Shown here in pieces: positions 1 to 6,902 of a stretch of DNA of 38,561 nucleotides. This DNA is from JACAEY01 sp049700155 (GTDB lineage: Bacteria > Nitrospirota > Thermodesulfovibrionia > Thermodesulfovibrionales > SM23-35), in NCBI GenBank assembly GCA_049700155.1, contig JBNAVX010000023.1, positions 1 through 38,561 on the forward strand, written 5' to 3'. Positions within the stretch are counted from its first letter, which is position 1; each line of letters begins with the position of its first letter. The notes under the pieces were generated by a model. It saw only the letters and a program-made list of their open reading frames with translations, did no database searches and was not told the DNA's origin. A program made the translations under genes and the position numbers.

Positions 1-93
1 ACATAGATTAGTCTTATCTACTCATTGTGTTTTCATATTTTATTTCTTTTTTCATAAAACTTTTGACATTATTTTATTTGAGTAGCTTAATAT

Positions 94-2847
94 TTAAATA
101 ACTTCCAGTCTTACAGCGCATACCTTAAATTCTGGTATCTTTGAGATAGGGTCAAGCGCAGTGCCTGTTAGTATATTTGCTGCAGTTTCCCTGAAATGGA
201 ATGGTATGAAAACCATCCCCTTTTTAGGTCTATCAGAAATTATAGCCTTAATGTCAATTGACCCTCTTCTTGAAGATACCCTGATTATTTTACCATCAGT
301 AATGCCTAATAGTTTTGCATCATCAGGATGAATCTCTACATAAGCCTCTGGTGATATTTTATTAATAGCCTCTATTTTTCTCGTCATTGAACCTGTATGA
401 TACTGAAAAAGATTTCTTCCTGTCGATAGTAAAAATGGGTATTCATTATCAGGCAGTTCTTCTGATTCTCTATATCTTACTATACTGAAAGAAGCTTTCC
501 CTCTTGGGAACCCTCCTTTGAAAAGGTACTGTGTCCCTGGATGGTCGAGTGTTGGACAGGGCCATTGAAGACCTCTTTTTGAAATCCTCTTATATGTCAT
601 TCCAGCCAGCGCCGGCCAGAGCCTTCCAGCTTCCTGAAATACCTCTTCAGAGTAGTCATATCTCATCTCGTATCCAAACCTCTTTGCGAGTTGAGTAATT
701 ATCCATAAATCCTCTCTTGCTTCTCCAGGAGGTTCAACTGCCTTTCTTAAAAACTGGACCCTTCTCTCTGTATTTGTAAATGTCCCCTCTTTTTCTGCAA
801 AACATGCTGAAGGAAGGACTACATCTGCAAGTTCTGCTGTCTCAGTCAAAAATATATCCTGAACAATGAGGAAGTCAAGTCTCCTTAAAGCACTTGTAGT
901 ATGATTTACATCAGGGTCGCTTAAAACAGGGTTTTCCCCCATAATATACATTGCCTTAAGATTTCCCTCGTTTGCTGACTTTATCATCTCAGGTGCAGTA
1001 AGACCTATTTTTTCAGAAAGCTTAACTTGCCATGCCTTTTCGAATTTTTCCTTTACACCTGAGAGATTTACCTTCTGATAGCCGGGATAAAAATCAGGCA
1101 GACAACCCATATCACAAGCACCCTGAACATTGTTCTGCCCTCTAAGAGGATTGACTCCTGTGCTTTCTCTACCAAGATTTCCTGTCATCATTGCAAGATT
1201 TGCAATGGAATATACATTTTCTGTTCCGTGTGTATGTTGAGTAATACCCATGGTGTAATAAATACCAGGTCTTACAGCATTTCCATAAAGCAGGGCTGCT
1301 TTAATTATATATTCTTTAGGAACTCCTGTAATCTTCTCTCCTACCTCAGGAGGATATTCTTCAAGGACTTCTTTAAAAGAATCAAAGCCTTCTGTCCATG
1401 TCTGAATAAATTTCTTATCTATCAAGTCTTCTTTTGCTATAACATGCATTATTGAATTAAGGAGAGCTACATCCGTGCCTGGTTTATGCTGTAGCCACAA
1501 AGTTGCAAACCTGACAAGGTCAATCCTTCTTGGATCAGCTATGATAAGTTCTGCACCTTTTCTAACAGCTTTCTTCATTTTCAAACCTATTATTGGATGT
1601 GTCTCAGTTGTATTTGAACCTATAACAAAGATTACATCATGTCCTTCAATCTCTAAGATGGAATTTGTCATAGCTCCTGAACCAAATACTGTTGCCAGAC
1701 CGGCAAGTGTTGAGCTATGGCAATATCTTGCACAGTGGTCAACATTATTTGTGCCAATTACTGCACGCATAAACTTCTGGAAGAGATAATTCTCCTCATT
1801 TGTACATTTTGCTGAAGAAAGCCCACCAATCGCATCAGAACCGTATTTCTCTTTTATCTCTTTCAAACGCTTAACAATATAATCAAGTGCTTCCTCCCAT
1901 GAGACTTCTTTGAATAAATCTTTGTCATTAGTCACTGGACACTGGTCATTGGTTTTTACTAATGACGAATGACTATTGACCAATGACTGTGTTTTTGACT
2001 GCTCCTTAGAGTTTATTCTTATAAGTGGTTTTGTCAGTCTCTCAGGGCTATTGATAAACTCATAACCAAATCTCCCTTTTACGCAGAGCCATCCTTCATT
2101 AATTGTATCTGGTCTTGATGTTACTCTTATTACCTTATTTCTTCTGATTAAAAGTGTAATGTTACAGCCACATCCACAATAGGGGCAAATTGTATCAACC
2201 TCTCTTAAATCCTGCCTGCCTTTTTGGGTCCACATCTTTCCTGTTAATGCACCAGTGGGGCATACTGCTACACACTGACCGCAGAACTCGCAGTTAAGGT
2301 CGCTATCATAAGGTGGGCATATCTTTGTTCTAAACCCCCGATAAGCAAAATCAATTGCTCCTACACCCTGAATCTCATCACATATTCTCACACATTTACC
2401 ACAGAGAATACATTTCTCCATGTCCCTCTCAATAAAAGGGTTGGCATCTCTCTTTTTATAAACCCTTCTTTCACCAAGAAAGCGGTTCTCTCTAATTCCA
2501 TAAAAATATGCGAGCTCCTGAAGCTTACAATCTCCAGCCCTTTCACATATTCTGCAGTCATCAGGATGATCAGAGAGGAGTAACTCAAGTGTGGTTCTTC
2601 TCATCTTTTCAAGTGTAGGGGTTGAGGTAACTACTTCCATACCTTCATTCACTGGCGTGGTGCATGCAGTAACAGGTCTTGCTATGCCTTTTATTTCTAC
2701 AATACACAGCCTGCAACCACCAAAAGGAGTAAGGTCAGGGTGATGACATAGAGTAGGAATAGGAATATCAAGCTTTCTTATAGCATCAAGAACTGTAGAA
2801 AGCTTCCTTACTGTTACTTTTTTACCATCTATTGTTAGTGTTACCAT
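94..2847 (-). CDS. fdhA: Formate dehydrogenase catalytic (alpha) subunit, NAD(P)-linked type, Cys active site
   Basis: Oxidises formate to CO2 at a molybdo- or tungstopterin site and passes electrons through Fe-S clusters to the NuoF/NuoE-like partners encoded just upstream. Seen in the 917-aa product: N-terminal 2Fe-2S domain (C34, C45, C48, C62), NuoG-type cluster (H94, C98, C101, C107), two 4Fe-4S motifs (C146-C156 and C186-C196), the MGD-proximal 4Fe-4S motif (C221, C224, C228, C255), then the molybdopterin domains. The catalytic position is Cys376 followed by His377, where many homologues have selenocysteine. Arg569 in PLRGQNNVQG matches the essential Arg of E. coli FdhF; this pair distinguishes it from NuoG. 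ATG start with GGGA about 5 nt upstream. Residues about 280-310 are a repeat-encoded insertion (separate entry). The third gene of its operon; cytoplasmic, with no Tat signal. Function is well supported; physiological direction is not determined. Confidence 0.93.
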   Translation of the reverse strand: MVTLTIDGKKVTVRKLSTVLDAIRKLDIPIPTLCHHPDLTPFGGCRLCIVEIKGIARPVTACTTPVNEGMEVVTSTPTLEKMRRTTLELLLSDHPDDCRICERAGDCKLQELAYFYGIRENRFLGERRVYKKRDANPFIERDMEKCILCGKCVRICDEIQGVGAIDFAYRGFRTKICPPYDSDLNCEFCGQCVAVCPTGALTGKMWTQKGRQDLREVDTICPYCGCGCNITLLIRRNKVIRVTSRPDTINEGWLCVKGRFGYEFINSPERLTKPLIRINSKEQSKTQSLVNSHSSLVKTNDQCPVTNDKDLFKEVSWEEALDYIVKRLKEIKEKYGSDAIGGLSSAKCTNEENYLFQKFMRAVIGTNNVDHCARYCHSSTLAGLATVFGSGAMTNSILEIEGHDVIFVIGSNTTETHPIIGLKMKKAVRKGAELIIADPRRIDLVRFATLWLQHKPGTDVALLNSIMHVIAKEDLIDKKFIQTWTEGFDSFKEVLEEYPPEVGEKITGVPKEYIIKAALLYGNAVRPGIYYTMGITQHTHGTENVYSIANLAMMTGNLGRESTGVNPLRGQNNVQGACDMGCLPDFYPGYQKVNLSGVKEKFEKAWQVKLSEKIGLTAPEMIKSANEGNLKAMYIMGENPVLSDPDVNHTTSALRRLDFLIVQDIFLTETAELADVVLPSACFAEKEGTFTNTERRVQFLRKAVEPPGEAREDLWIITQLAKRFGYEMRYDYSEEVFQEAGRLWPALAGMTYKRISKRGLQWPCPTLDHPGTQYLFKGGFPRGKASFSIVRYRESEELPDNEYPFLLSTGRNLFQYHTGSMTRKIEAINKISPEAYVEIHPDDAKLLGITDGKIIRVSSRRGSIDIKAIISDRPKKGMVFIPFHFRETAANILTGTALDPISKIPEFKVCAVRLEVI
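1924..1988. repeat. Palindromic repeat inserted in frame inside fdhA
   Basis: The plus strand has GTCATTAGTCACTGG and TGGTCATTGGT (1924-1953), followed by an inverted series AATGACGAATGACTATTGAC and CAATGACT (1961-1988). The two halves are imperfect inverted copies built from the unit AGTCAYTGG/GTCATT. It falls between the end of the 4Fe-4S/MGD segment (PLIR) and the conserved VSWEEALDY segment of FdhA, adding about 30 polar residues rich in Ser, Asn, Thr and Asp. FdhA homologues normally pass between these two blocks with only a few residues. The reading frame stays open. This looks like an intergenic-type dispersed repeat captured inside a coding region. Confidence 0.7.
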
Positions 2848-2892
2848 ATTAGTTCCCTTTTCTTAATGAATTTCATAACTATACCAATTTCT

Positions 2893-2945
2893 GTCATTCC
2901 CCGACTTGATCGGGGAATCCAGTACCTTGTTTCTGGATTCCTGCT
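2893..2945. repeat. Intergenic hairpin repeat between the NuoF-like gene and fdhA
   Basis: Two overlapping stems are visible. ATTCCCCG (2896-2903) pairs with CGGGGAAT (2911-2918). GAATCCAG (2915-2922) pairs with CTGGATTC (2933-2940). They share the GAATCC strand, so only one stem can form at a time. The sequence resembles the very widespread 'gtcattcccc...ggggaatcc' family of bacterial intergenic repeats, known from general experience. It sits in the 118-nt gap between two co-transcribed genes and could modulate mRNA processing within the operon. Confidence 0.65.
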
Positions 2946-2965
2946 TTTAAACTCGCTATTAAGCC

Positions 2966-4744
2966 TCAAGCCTTCAATATTGCTTTAAATTTACAAACAT
3001 CAAAGCATGTTCCACATTTAATACATATTGCTGGATCAATAGTATGTGGTTTCTTTCTTATCCCTCTAATTGCATCTGCAGGGCATACTCTTTTACATGC
3101 TCCACAGCCTGTGCAGACTTCTTCAAGAATAGAATATGTTATTAAATCTCTACATACTGCCGCAGGACATCTCTTGTCTTTAATGTGTGCTTCATATTCA
3201 TTACGGAAATATTTTAAGGTACTCAATACAGGATTAGGGGCAGTCATTCCTAAACCACACAGTGAGGCAGTCTTTATATAATGACATAGCTCTTCAAGTA
3301 ATTCTAAGTCACCTTCTTTGCCATTTCCAGATGTGATTCTCTGTAGTATCTCAAGGAGTCTTTTAGTCCCAACCCTGCAAGGAGTGCATTTACCGCAGGA
3401 TTCTGCCTGTGTAAATTCAAGGAAGAACCTGGCAGTATTAACCATGCAGTCTGTCTCATCAAGGACGACCATACCTCCTGACCCAACAATTGAACCTACC
3501 TGTGCAAGTGACTCGTAATCTACTTCCATATCAAGAAATTCTGCGGGAATACATCCACCTGATGGTCCTCCTGTCTGGACAGCCTTAAAAGCTCTATCTC
3601 CCTCAATACCTCCACCGATATCATAGATTATCTCTCTTAAAGTTATGCCGAAAGGAACCTCAATCAATCCAGTATTTTTTACTTTACCTGTTAAAGCGAA
3701 TACCTTTGTGCCTTTACTATTTTCAGTCCCTAAAGAAGAAAACCATTCAGCACCATTTTTTATGATAGTCGGAACATTAGCGAGGGTTTCTACGTTATTA
3801 ATAACAGTAGGTTTCCCCCAGAGTCCGCTTTCCACAGGAAAGGGAGGTCTTGCCCTTGGCATGCCACGCTTGCCTTCTATTGAAGCTATTAAGGCTGTTT
3901 CTTCACCACATACAAAAGCACCGGCTCCCAATTTAATTTTTATATCGAAGTTAAATTCTTTTCCAAAGATATTTTCCCCGATAAATCCTCTTTCTTTTGC
4001 TTGCTCAAGACCAATTTTTAATCTTTTTACTGCAAGGGGATATTCAGCCCGTACATAAACATATCCTTCAAAAGCACCAATAGCATAAGCACCAATAATC
4101 ATCCCTTCTATAACAGAATGAGGATTGCCCTCAAGAACAGACCTGTCCATAAATGCACCAGGGTCTCCTTCATCAGCATTGCATATTATGTATTTAATAT
4201 TAGATTTTTTCCTATTACATATTTCCCATTTAAGTCCTGTAGGAAATCCTGCACCACCTCTCCCTCTGAGTCCTGAATTTTTAATTACTGATATGGTTTC
4301 TTCTGGAGTCATAGTTGTAATTACCTTTTTTAAAGACTCATATCCTCCAGCTTCTATATAAGCCTCTATATCTTCAGGGTCTATAACACCACAAAGAGAT
4401 AAGACAACTTTTGTCTGTCTATTATGGAAGTTATCAAAATCGTCTTCTATAATCCATTCTGAAACAGGGTTACCGTTAATAATATGTTCTTTAACAATCC
4501 TTTCTACCATGTCTGGTTTAATATATTTATATGTAGTTTTCTCTCCGTCAACAATGACATCTACAAGAACATCTTTCGCACAAAAACCTCTACAACCAAC
4601 TTTTTTAACTGAACACTTTTCAGAAAAATTGGCTTCTATATTTAATGATGACAGAACATTCCTGAATGCTAATAGAACGTCCTCTCCACCTGCTGATATT
4701 CCACCAGTACCTGTACAAACTTTTATGATGACTTTCTTATTCAT
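2966..4744 (-). CDS. NuoF-like NAD(P)-binding flavoprotein subunit of the formate dehydrogenase complex
   Basis: The FMN- and NAD(P)-binding subunit, which would transfer electrons between FdhA and NAD(P) or, in bifurcating relatives, also ferredoxin. Domains in the 592-aa product: N-terminal thioredoxin-like ferredoxin segment (C9, then C44-C55 region), NuoF core with GLRGRGGAGFPTGLKW and NADEGDPGAFMDRS (FMN/NAD sites), SLBB region, the 4Fe-4S motif ESCGKCTPCR with a distal SLCGLG cysteine, and two C-terminal 4Fe-4S motifs (CTGCGACKRVC and CIKCGTCFDVC). This order is that of HndC, HydB and HoxF-type subunits rather than complex I NuoF, which lacks the C-terminal ferredoxin. Its start overlaps the NuoE-like gene by 8 nt, so translational coupling is likely. 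Whether NAD or NADP is used cannot be told by eye. Confidence 0.92.
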   Translation of the reverse strand: MNKKVIIKVCTGTGGISAGGEDVLLAFRNVLSSLNIEANFSEKCSVKKVGCRGFCAKDVLVDVIVDGEKTTYKYIKPDMVERIVKEHIINGNPVSEWIIEDDFDNFHNRQTKVVLSLCGVIDPEDIEAYIEAGGYESLKKVITTMTPEETISVIKNSGLRGRGGAGFPTGLKWEICNRKKSNIKYIICNADEGDPGAFMDRSVLEGNPHSVIEGMIIGAYAIGAFEGYVYVRAEYPLAVKRLKIGLEQAKERGFIGENIFGKEFNFDIKIKLGAGAFVCGEETALIASIEGKRGMPRARPPFPVESGLWGKPTVINNVETLANVPTIIKNGAEWFSSLGTENSKGTKVFALTGKVKNTGLIEVPFGITLREIIYDIGGGIEGDRAFKAVQTGGPSGGCIPAEFLDMEVDYESLAQVGSIVGSGGMVVLDETDCMVNTARFFLEFTQAESCGKCTPCRVGTKRLLEILQRITSGNGKEGDLELLEELCHYIKTASLCGLGMTAPNPVLSTLKYFRNEYEAHIKDKRCPAAVCRDLITYSILEEVCTGCGACKRVCPADAIRGIRKKPHTIDPAICIKCGTCFDVCKFKAILKA

Positions 4745-5198
4745 CTGTTCCCATTTTTTTTAAATCTCGCATAAGTTTGTCAAGAGTCATTTTGCCACGC
4801 ACTTCCTTATTAAAAATTACGACAGGTGCAATTCCGCATGCACCAACACAATTTACCTTTTCCACTGTATATTTCAAATCATCTGAAGTATCTTCACCCG
4901 GGGGGATATCAAGTTCGATGAAAAGTCTGTTTAATAATCTTTCAGAACCTTTCACATGGCATGCTGTGCCACGACAGACTGTAATGATATTTTTGCCTCT
5001 CGGTTTGAGGTGGAACTGGGCATAGAATGTTGCTATGCCATAAAAGCGACTTGAAGGAATATCAAGCTTCTTAGAAAACCAGTTTACTGCCTCTTCTGGT
5101 ATGTAACCGAAGGTCCCTTCTAATTCCTGAAGGATAGTAATAATATTTCCTTCGTTTTCTCGATAGTTTGTCAATATTTTTTCAAGTACCTCTTCCAT
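4737..5198 (-). CDS. NuoE-like 2Fe-2S subunit of the formate dehydrogenase complex
   Basis: Thioredoxin-fold 2Fe-2S protein that pairs with the NuoF-like subunit. The cluster ligands are visible as CRGTAC and, about 40 residues later, CVGACG. The N-terminal helical part (ILQELEGTFGYIPEE) and the Ile-Ala-Thr-Phe-Tyr motif are typical of NuoE/HndA. First gene of the operon; its stop overlaps the next start by 8 nt. Start choice: ATG at 5198 gives 153 aa. A TTG three codons upstream (5207) would give 156 aa. Neither has a convincing Shine-Dalgarno sequence, and the ATG is the conservative choice. Complex I-specific genes are absent nearby, which fits a stand-alone soluble dehydrogenase. Confidence 0.9.
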   Translation of the reverse strand: MEEVLEKILTNYRENEGNIITILQELEGTFGYIPEEAVNWFSKKLDIPSSRFYGIATFYAQFHLKPRGKNIITVCRGTACHVKGSERLLNRLFIELDIPPGEDTSDDLKYTVEKVNCVGACGIAPVVIFNKEVRGKMTLDKLMRDLKKMGTDE

Positions 5199-5244
5199 TT
5201 TTATCAAAAGAGGACTAATAATTTATAAAGTAATAACTATATAA

Positions 5245-5273
5245 ATTATAGAATAGATACTACTACTATTACA
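5245..5273 (-). promoter_or_regulatory. Possible promoter of the formate dehydrogenase operon
   Basis: On the minus strand a perfect TATAAT (plus-strand ATTATA, 5245-5250) lies about 47 nt upstream of the NuoE-like ATG. The hexamer 17 nt further upstream is TGTAAT, a weak -35. No operator could be recognised. The surrounding DNA is very AT-rich, so chance matches are likely. Confidence 0.3.
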
Positions 5274-5330
5274 ATACAAAACTTAGAAGTTTTACCCTCC
5301 CTCAGACCTTTAGGTAGACCTTCAGGAAGA

Positions 5331-5465
5331 ATGTTAAAGAAACTTGAACATTATATATATTTCAAAAGATTATGTAAAGGAAAATTTTTGAAAGAATGTA
5401 AAACTAACCTTTACGATAAAAAGTCTCCCGGGTTTTGTGTAGATGCAGTTGACTTTGTATTGTAA
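5331..5465 (+). CDS. Possible small ORF (44 aa) in the csp leader region
   Basis: An ATG-initiated frame encodes a 44-aa basic peptide with three cysteines (…KRLCKGKFLKEC… and …GFCVDAVDF…). AGGA lies only 3 nt before the ATG, which is too close for an ideal Shine-Dalgarno sequence. The frame is open upstream to 5229, so it could also be the remnant of a longer gene. It ends about 50 nt before the intrinsic terminator at 5514-5546, which would suit a short independent transcript. I recognise no family. It may be spurious. Confidence 0.25.
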   Translation: MLKKLEHYIYFKRLCKGKFLKECKTNLYDKKSPGFCVDAVDFVL

Positions 5466-5513
5466 AAGATGTCATCATATTAATGAAGTTTTAGAAGTTT
5501 TTGTAACTGATAT

Positions 5514-5546
5514 AGCCACAAAGACTTTTAGCTTTGTGGCTTTTTT
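5514..5546 (+). terminator. Intrinsic terminator upstream of the cold-shock gene
   Basis: A perfect 10-bp stem AGCCACAAAG (5514-5523) / CTTTGTGGCT (5532-5541) with an 8-nt loop is followed by TTTTTT (5541-5546). This is a strong plus-strand rho-independent terminator. No confident gene lies between it and the divergent formate dehydrogenase operon. It therefore ends either a short RNA or small ORF from 5230-5510, or a csp leader, where it would act as an attenuator 40 nt before the csp ribosome binding site. Confidence 0.75.
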
Positions 5547-5602
5547 ATTAGTCAAAGGCTTTTCATAAAACTTTAATCTATATGGAAAGGAGGTTAGAAA
5601 AA

Positions 5603-5803
5603 ATGGCTAATGGAAAAGTAAAGTGGTTCAATGAAGCTAAGGGTTTTGGATTTATCACAACTGATGAGGGAAGTGATGTTTTTGTCCATTATTCTTCGAT
5701 TCAAGGGAATGGGTTTAAATCTCTTGCCGAAGGTGATTCAGTCAGTTTTGACATAGAGAAAAGTCCCAAAGGTCCCAAGGCAGTTAATGTTGTAAAAAAC
5801 TAA
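5603..5803 (+). CDS. Cold-shock domain protein (CspA family)
   Basis: A single OB-fold cold-shock domain of 66 aa that binds single-stranded RNA or DNA and melts RNA secondary structure. RNP1 (KGFGFIT) and RNP2 (VFVHYSSI) are both present. Start chosen at the ATG of MANGKVKWFN because AAGGAGG (5585-5591) stands 11 nt upstream. An earlier in-frame ATG at 5582 would put the Shine-Dalgarno inside the coding sequence. Preceded at close range by a terminator hairpin (5514-5546) and followed by a 9-bp hairpin (5812-5841). Monocistronic as far as can be seen. Family members are often controlled by 5' leader structure; here the leader terminator makes that plausible. Confidence 0.95.
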   Translation: MANGKVKWFNEAKGFGFITTDEGSDVFVHYSSIQGNGFKSLAEGDSVSFDIEKSPKGPKAVNVVKN

Positions 5804-5811
5804 TAACCTGT

Positions 5812-5845
5812 AAGAGTCCTCTCCTTTTAGGAAGGACTCTTTATC
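5812..5845 (+). terminator. Hairpin after csp, probable weak terminator
   Basis: AAGAGTCCT (5812-5820) pairs perfectly with AGGACTCTT (5833-5841) around a 12-nt loop. The following sequence is T-rich but interrupted (TTTATCTT). It lies 9 nt after the csp stop and ends 12 nt before the next ATG. It could terminate transcription or only stabilise the csp mRNA. Confidence 0.55.
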
Positions 5846-5856
5846 TTAAGAGAAAA

Positions 5857-6231
5857 ATGATACATAGACAAAACTATTTAGCAAGAATGGAGCAAAAAAA
5901 AGAAGATAGGATTGCTGCTGGTATGATTTCAGAACACTATCCTGAAGTTTCAGGCATAGTCATACACATGACATATTATCAGAAGGCTTCAAATCCTGTT
6001 CTTATGATTAGAACTGTAAATTTTTTTCCAACAAGTTATGCATACTTTAATATGGAATGTATGATAAAAGGCTGTGTTGAAGGAGGATTTGACTTAACTT
6101 CAATAATTGATAATCTGGTTAGAAATCATAAAAAGTCAGGAAAAGGAAAGATGGTTTGTTGTGGTGAAAGTGATTTTCTCAGCCCTGATCATGCCTATAT
6201 TACTTATGAGATAAGCATTCATTATAAATAG
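5857..6231 (+). CDS. Conserved-looking hypothetical protein (124 aa)
   Basis: Not recognised. The product is a soluble 124-aa protein with no signal peptide or membrane segment. The middle alternates hydrophobic residues as expected for beta strands (SGIVIHMTYYQ, PVLMIRTVNFF). There are four cysteines: C64 and C69 (MECMIKGC) and the adjacent pair in MVCCGES. The C-terminus (HAYITYEISIHYK) is again strand-like. The ATG at 5857 has no strong ribosome binding site; the upstream purine run AAGAGAAAA is weak. A later ATG at 5887 (MEQKKEDR) is possible. It follows csp by 53 nt with a hairpin between, so it may be partly co-transcribed. The coding bias resembles neighbouring genes, which favours a real gene. 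Confidence 0.65.
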   Translation: MIHRQNYLARMEQKKEDRIAAGMISEHYPEVSGIVIHMTYYQKASNPVLMIRTVNFFPTSYAYFNMECMIKGCVEGGFDLTSIIDNLVRNHKKSGKGKMVCCGESDFLSPDHAYITYEISIHYK

Positions 6232-6294
6232 CCTCATTAGCTTCTAAAATAAAGCTTTTATCCAGCGTATTTTAAAACCTTTTTCAATCATTGC

Positions 6295-6540
6295 TGTCCA
6301 AAATAATCTAAATTCATAAAACAAACCTGCATAACATAAGGTATTTAGTCAAAATTCATGCATTTTTAAGAAGAGGTTGCCTTTATAACACACCCCTTAA
6401 TCCCCTCTTAATAGAGGGGATATGTGGAATTCATTCTTTCAATAAAAGGTATTTACATTATCCTTTCCCCTCTAAAAAGAGGGGTGTAGGGGTGTGTAAA
6501 AAAAGGGTATGTAGGTCTTTCTAAAAACTTATTTTGGACA
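6295..6540. mobile_element. MITE-like element, 246 bp with 12-bp terminal inverted repeats
   Basis: The element begins TGTCCAAAATAA (6295-6306) and ends with its exact reverse complement TTATTTTGGACA (6529-6540). Inside are two further inverted arms: ACACACCCCTTAATCCCCTC with AGAGGGGA (about 6388-6420), and TCCCCTC...GAGGGGTGTAGGGGTGTGT (6466-6497). Overall it is a long imperfect fold-back. It encodes no protein. Its right end, plus six more bases (to 6546), recurs in inverted orientation at 38511-38561, nearly identical, which shows it is a dispersed family. No target-site duplication is obvious. It was probably moved in trans by a transposase elsewhere in the genome. Confidence 0.75.
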
Positions 6541-6655
6541 AGTCTGTTTTTCAATATATTAACAAAGGACTTCACTTTTTCATTTATTGACAAGCAGCAT
6601 TGATTCACATATACTTCATTTAGTTCACATAATTCATAAATTTATGAGTAACTGG

Positions 6656-6756
6656 CAGATGCAGTATTCTCGCTCATTCTCGGCTCGATTAAGATCGAGC
6701 CTCCGAGGTAAATTCTTTCTTAGAAAGAATTTAAATCCGCTCAAATACTGCATCTG
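6656..6756. repeat. 101-bp nested-hairpin element that can form a three-way junction
   Basis: Outer stem: CAGATGCAGTATT (6656-6668) pairs perfectly with AATACTGCATCTG (6744-6756). Within it are two perfect hairpins: GGCTCGAT (6682-6689) / ATCGAGCC (6694-6701) with a 4-nt loop, and AAATTCTTTC (6710-6719) / GAAAGAATTT (6723-6732) with a 3-nt loop. A looser outermost pairing, ATTCATAAA (6632-6640) / TTTATGAAT (6765-6773), encloses all of it. No ORF is present. The element is more GC-rich than its flanks. It could be a non-autonomous mobile repeat, or a structured RNA or leader element upstream of the M48 gene. Confidence 0.6.
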
Positions 6757-6902
6757 ACAAAAGTTTTATGAATAATATGAATAATATTGGTTAGGTAAAA
6801 AGGTCTTATGAAATGTTATTCCAAAATAGCTTGTATGAAAGGAGGTGTTTAAATTTGAAAACATATTTTTGGAAGAAGACTATTAGGTTCAGAGGAGATT
6901 TT

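Noticed and set aside
62..90. TTGACA followed after 17 nt by CTTAAT on the plus strand at the window start
   Set aside because: It would transcribe antisense into fdhA and the -10 is weak; probably chance in AT-rich DNA.
6232..6902. A hidden protein gene or CRISPR array in the long gap
   Set aside because: No extended frame with coding character, and the repeats are inverted pairs rather than regularly spaced direct repeats.
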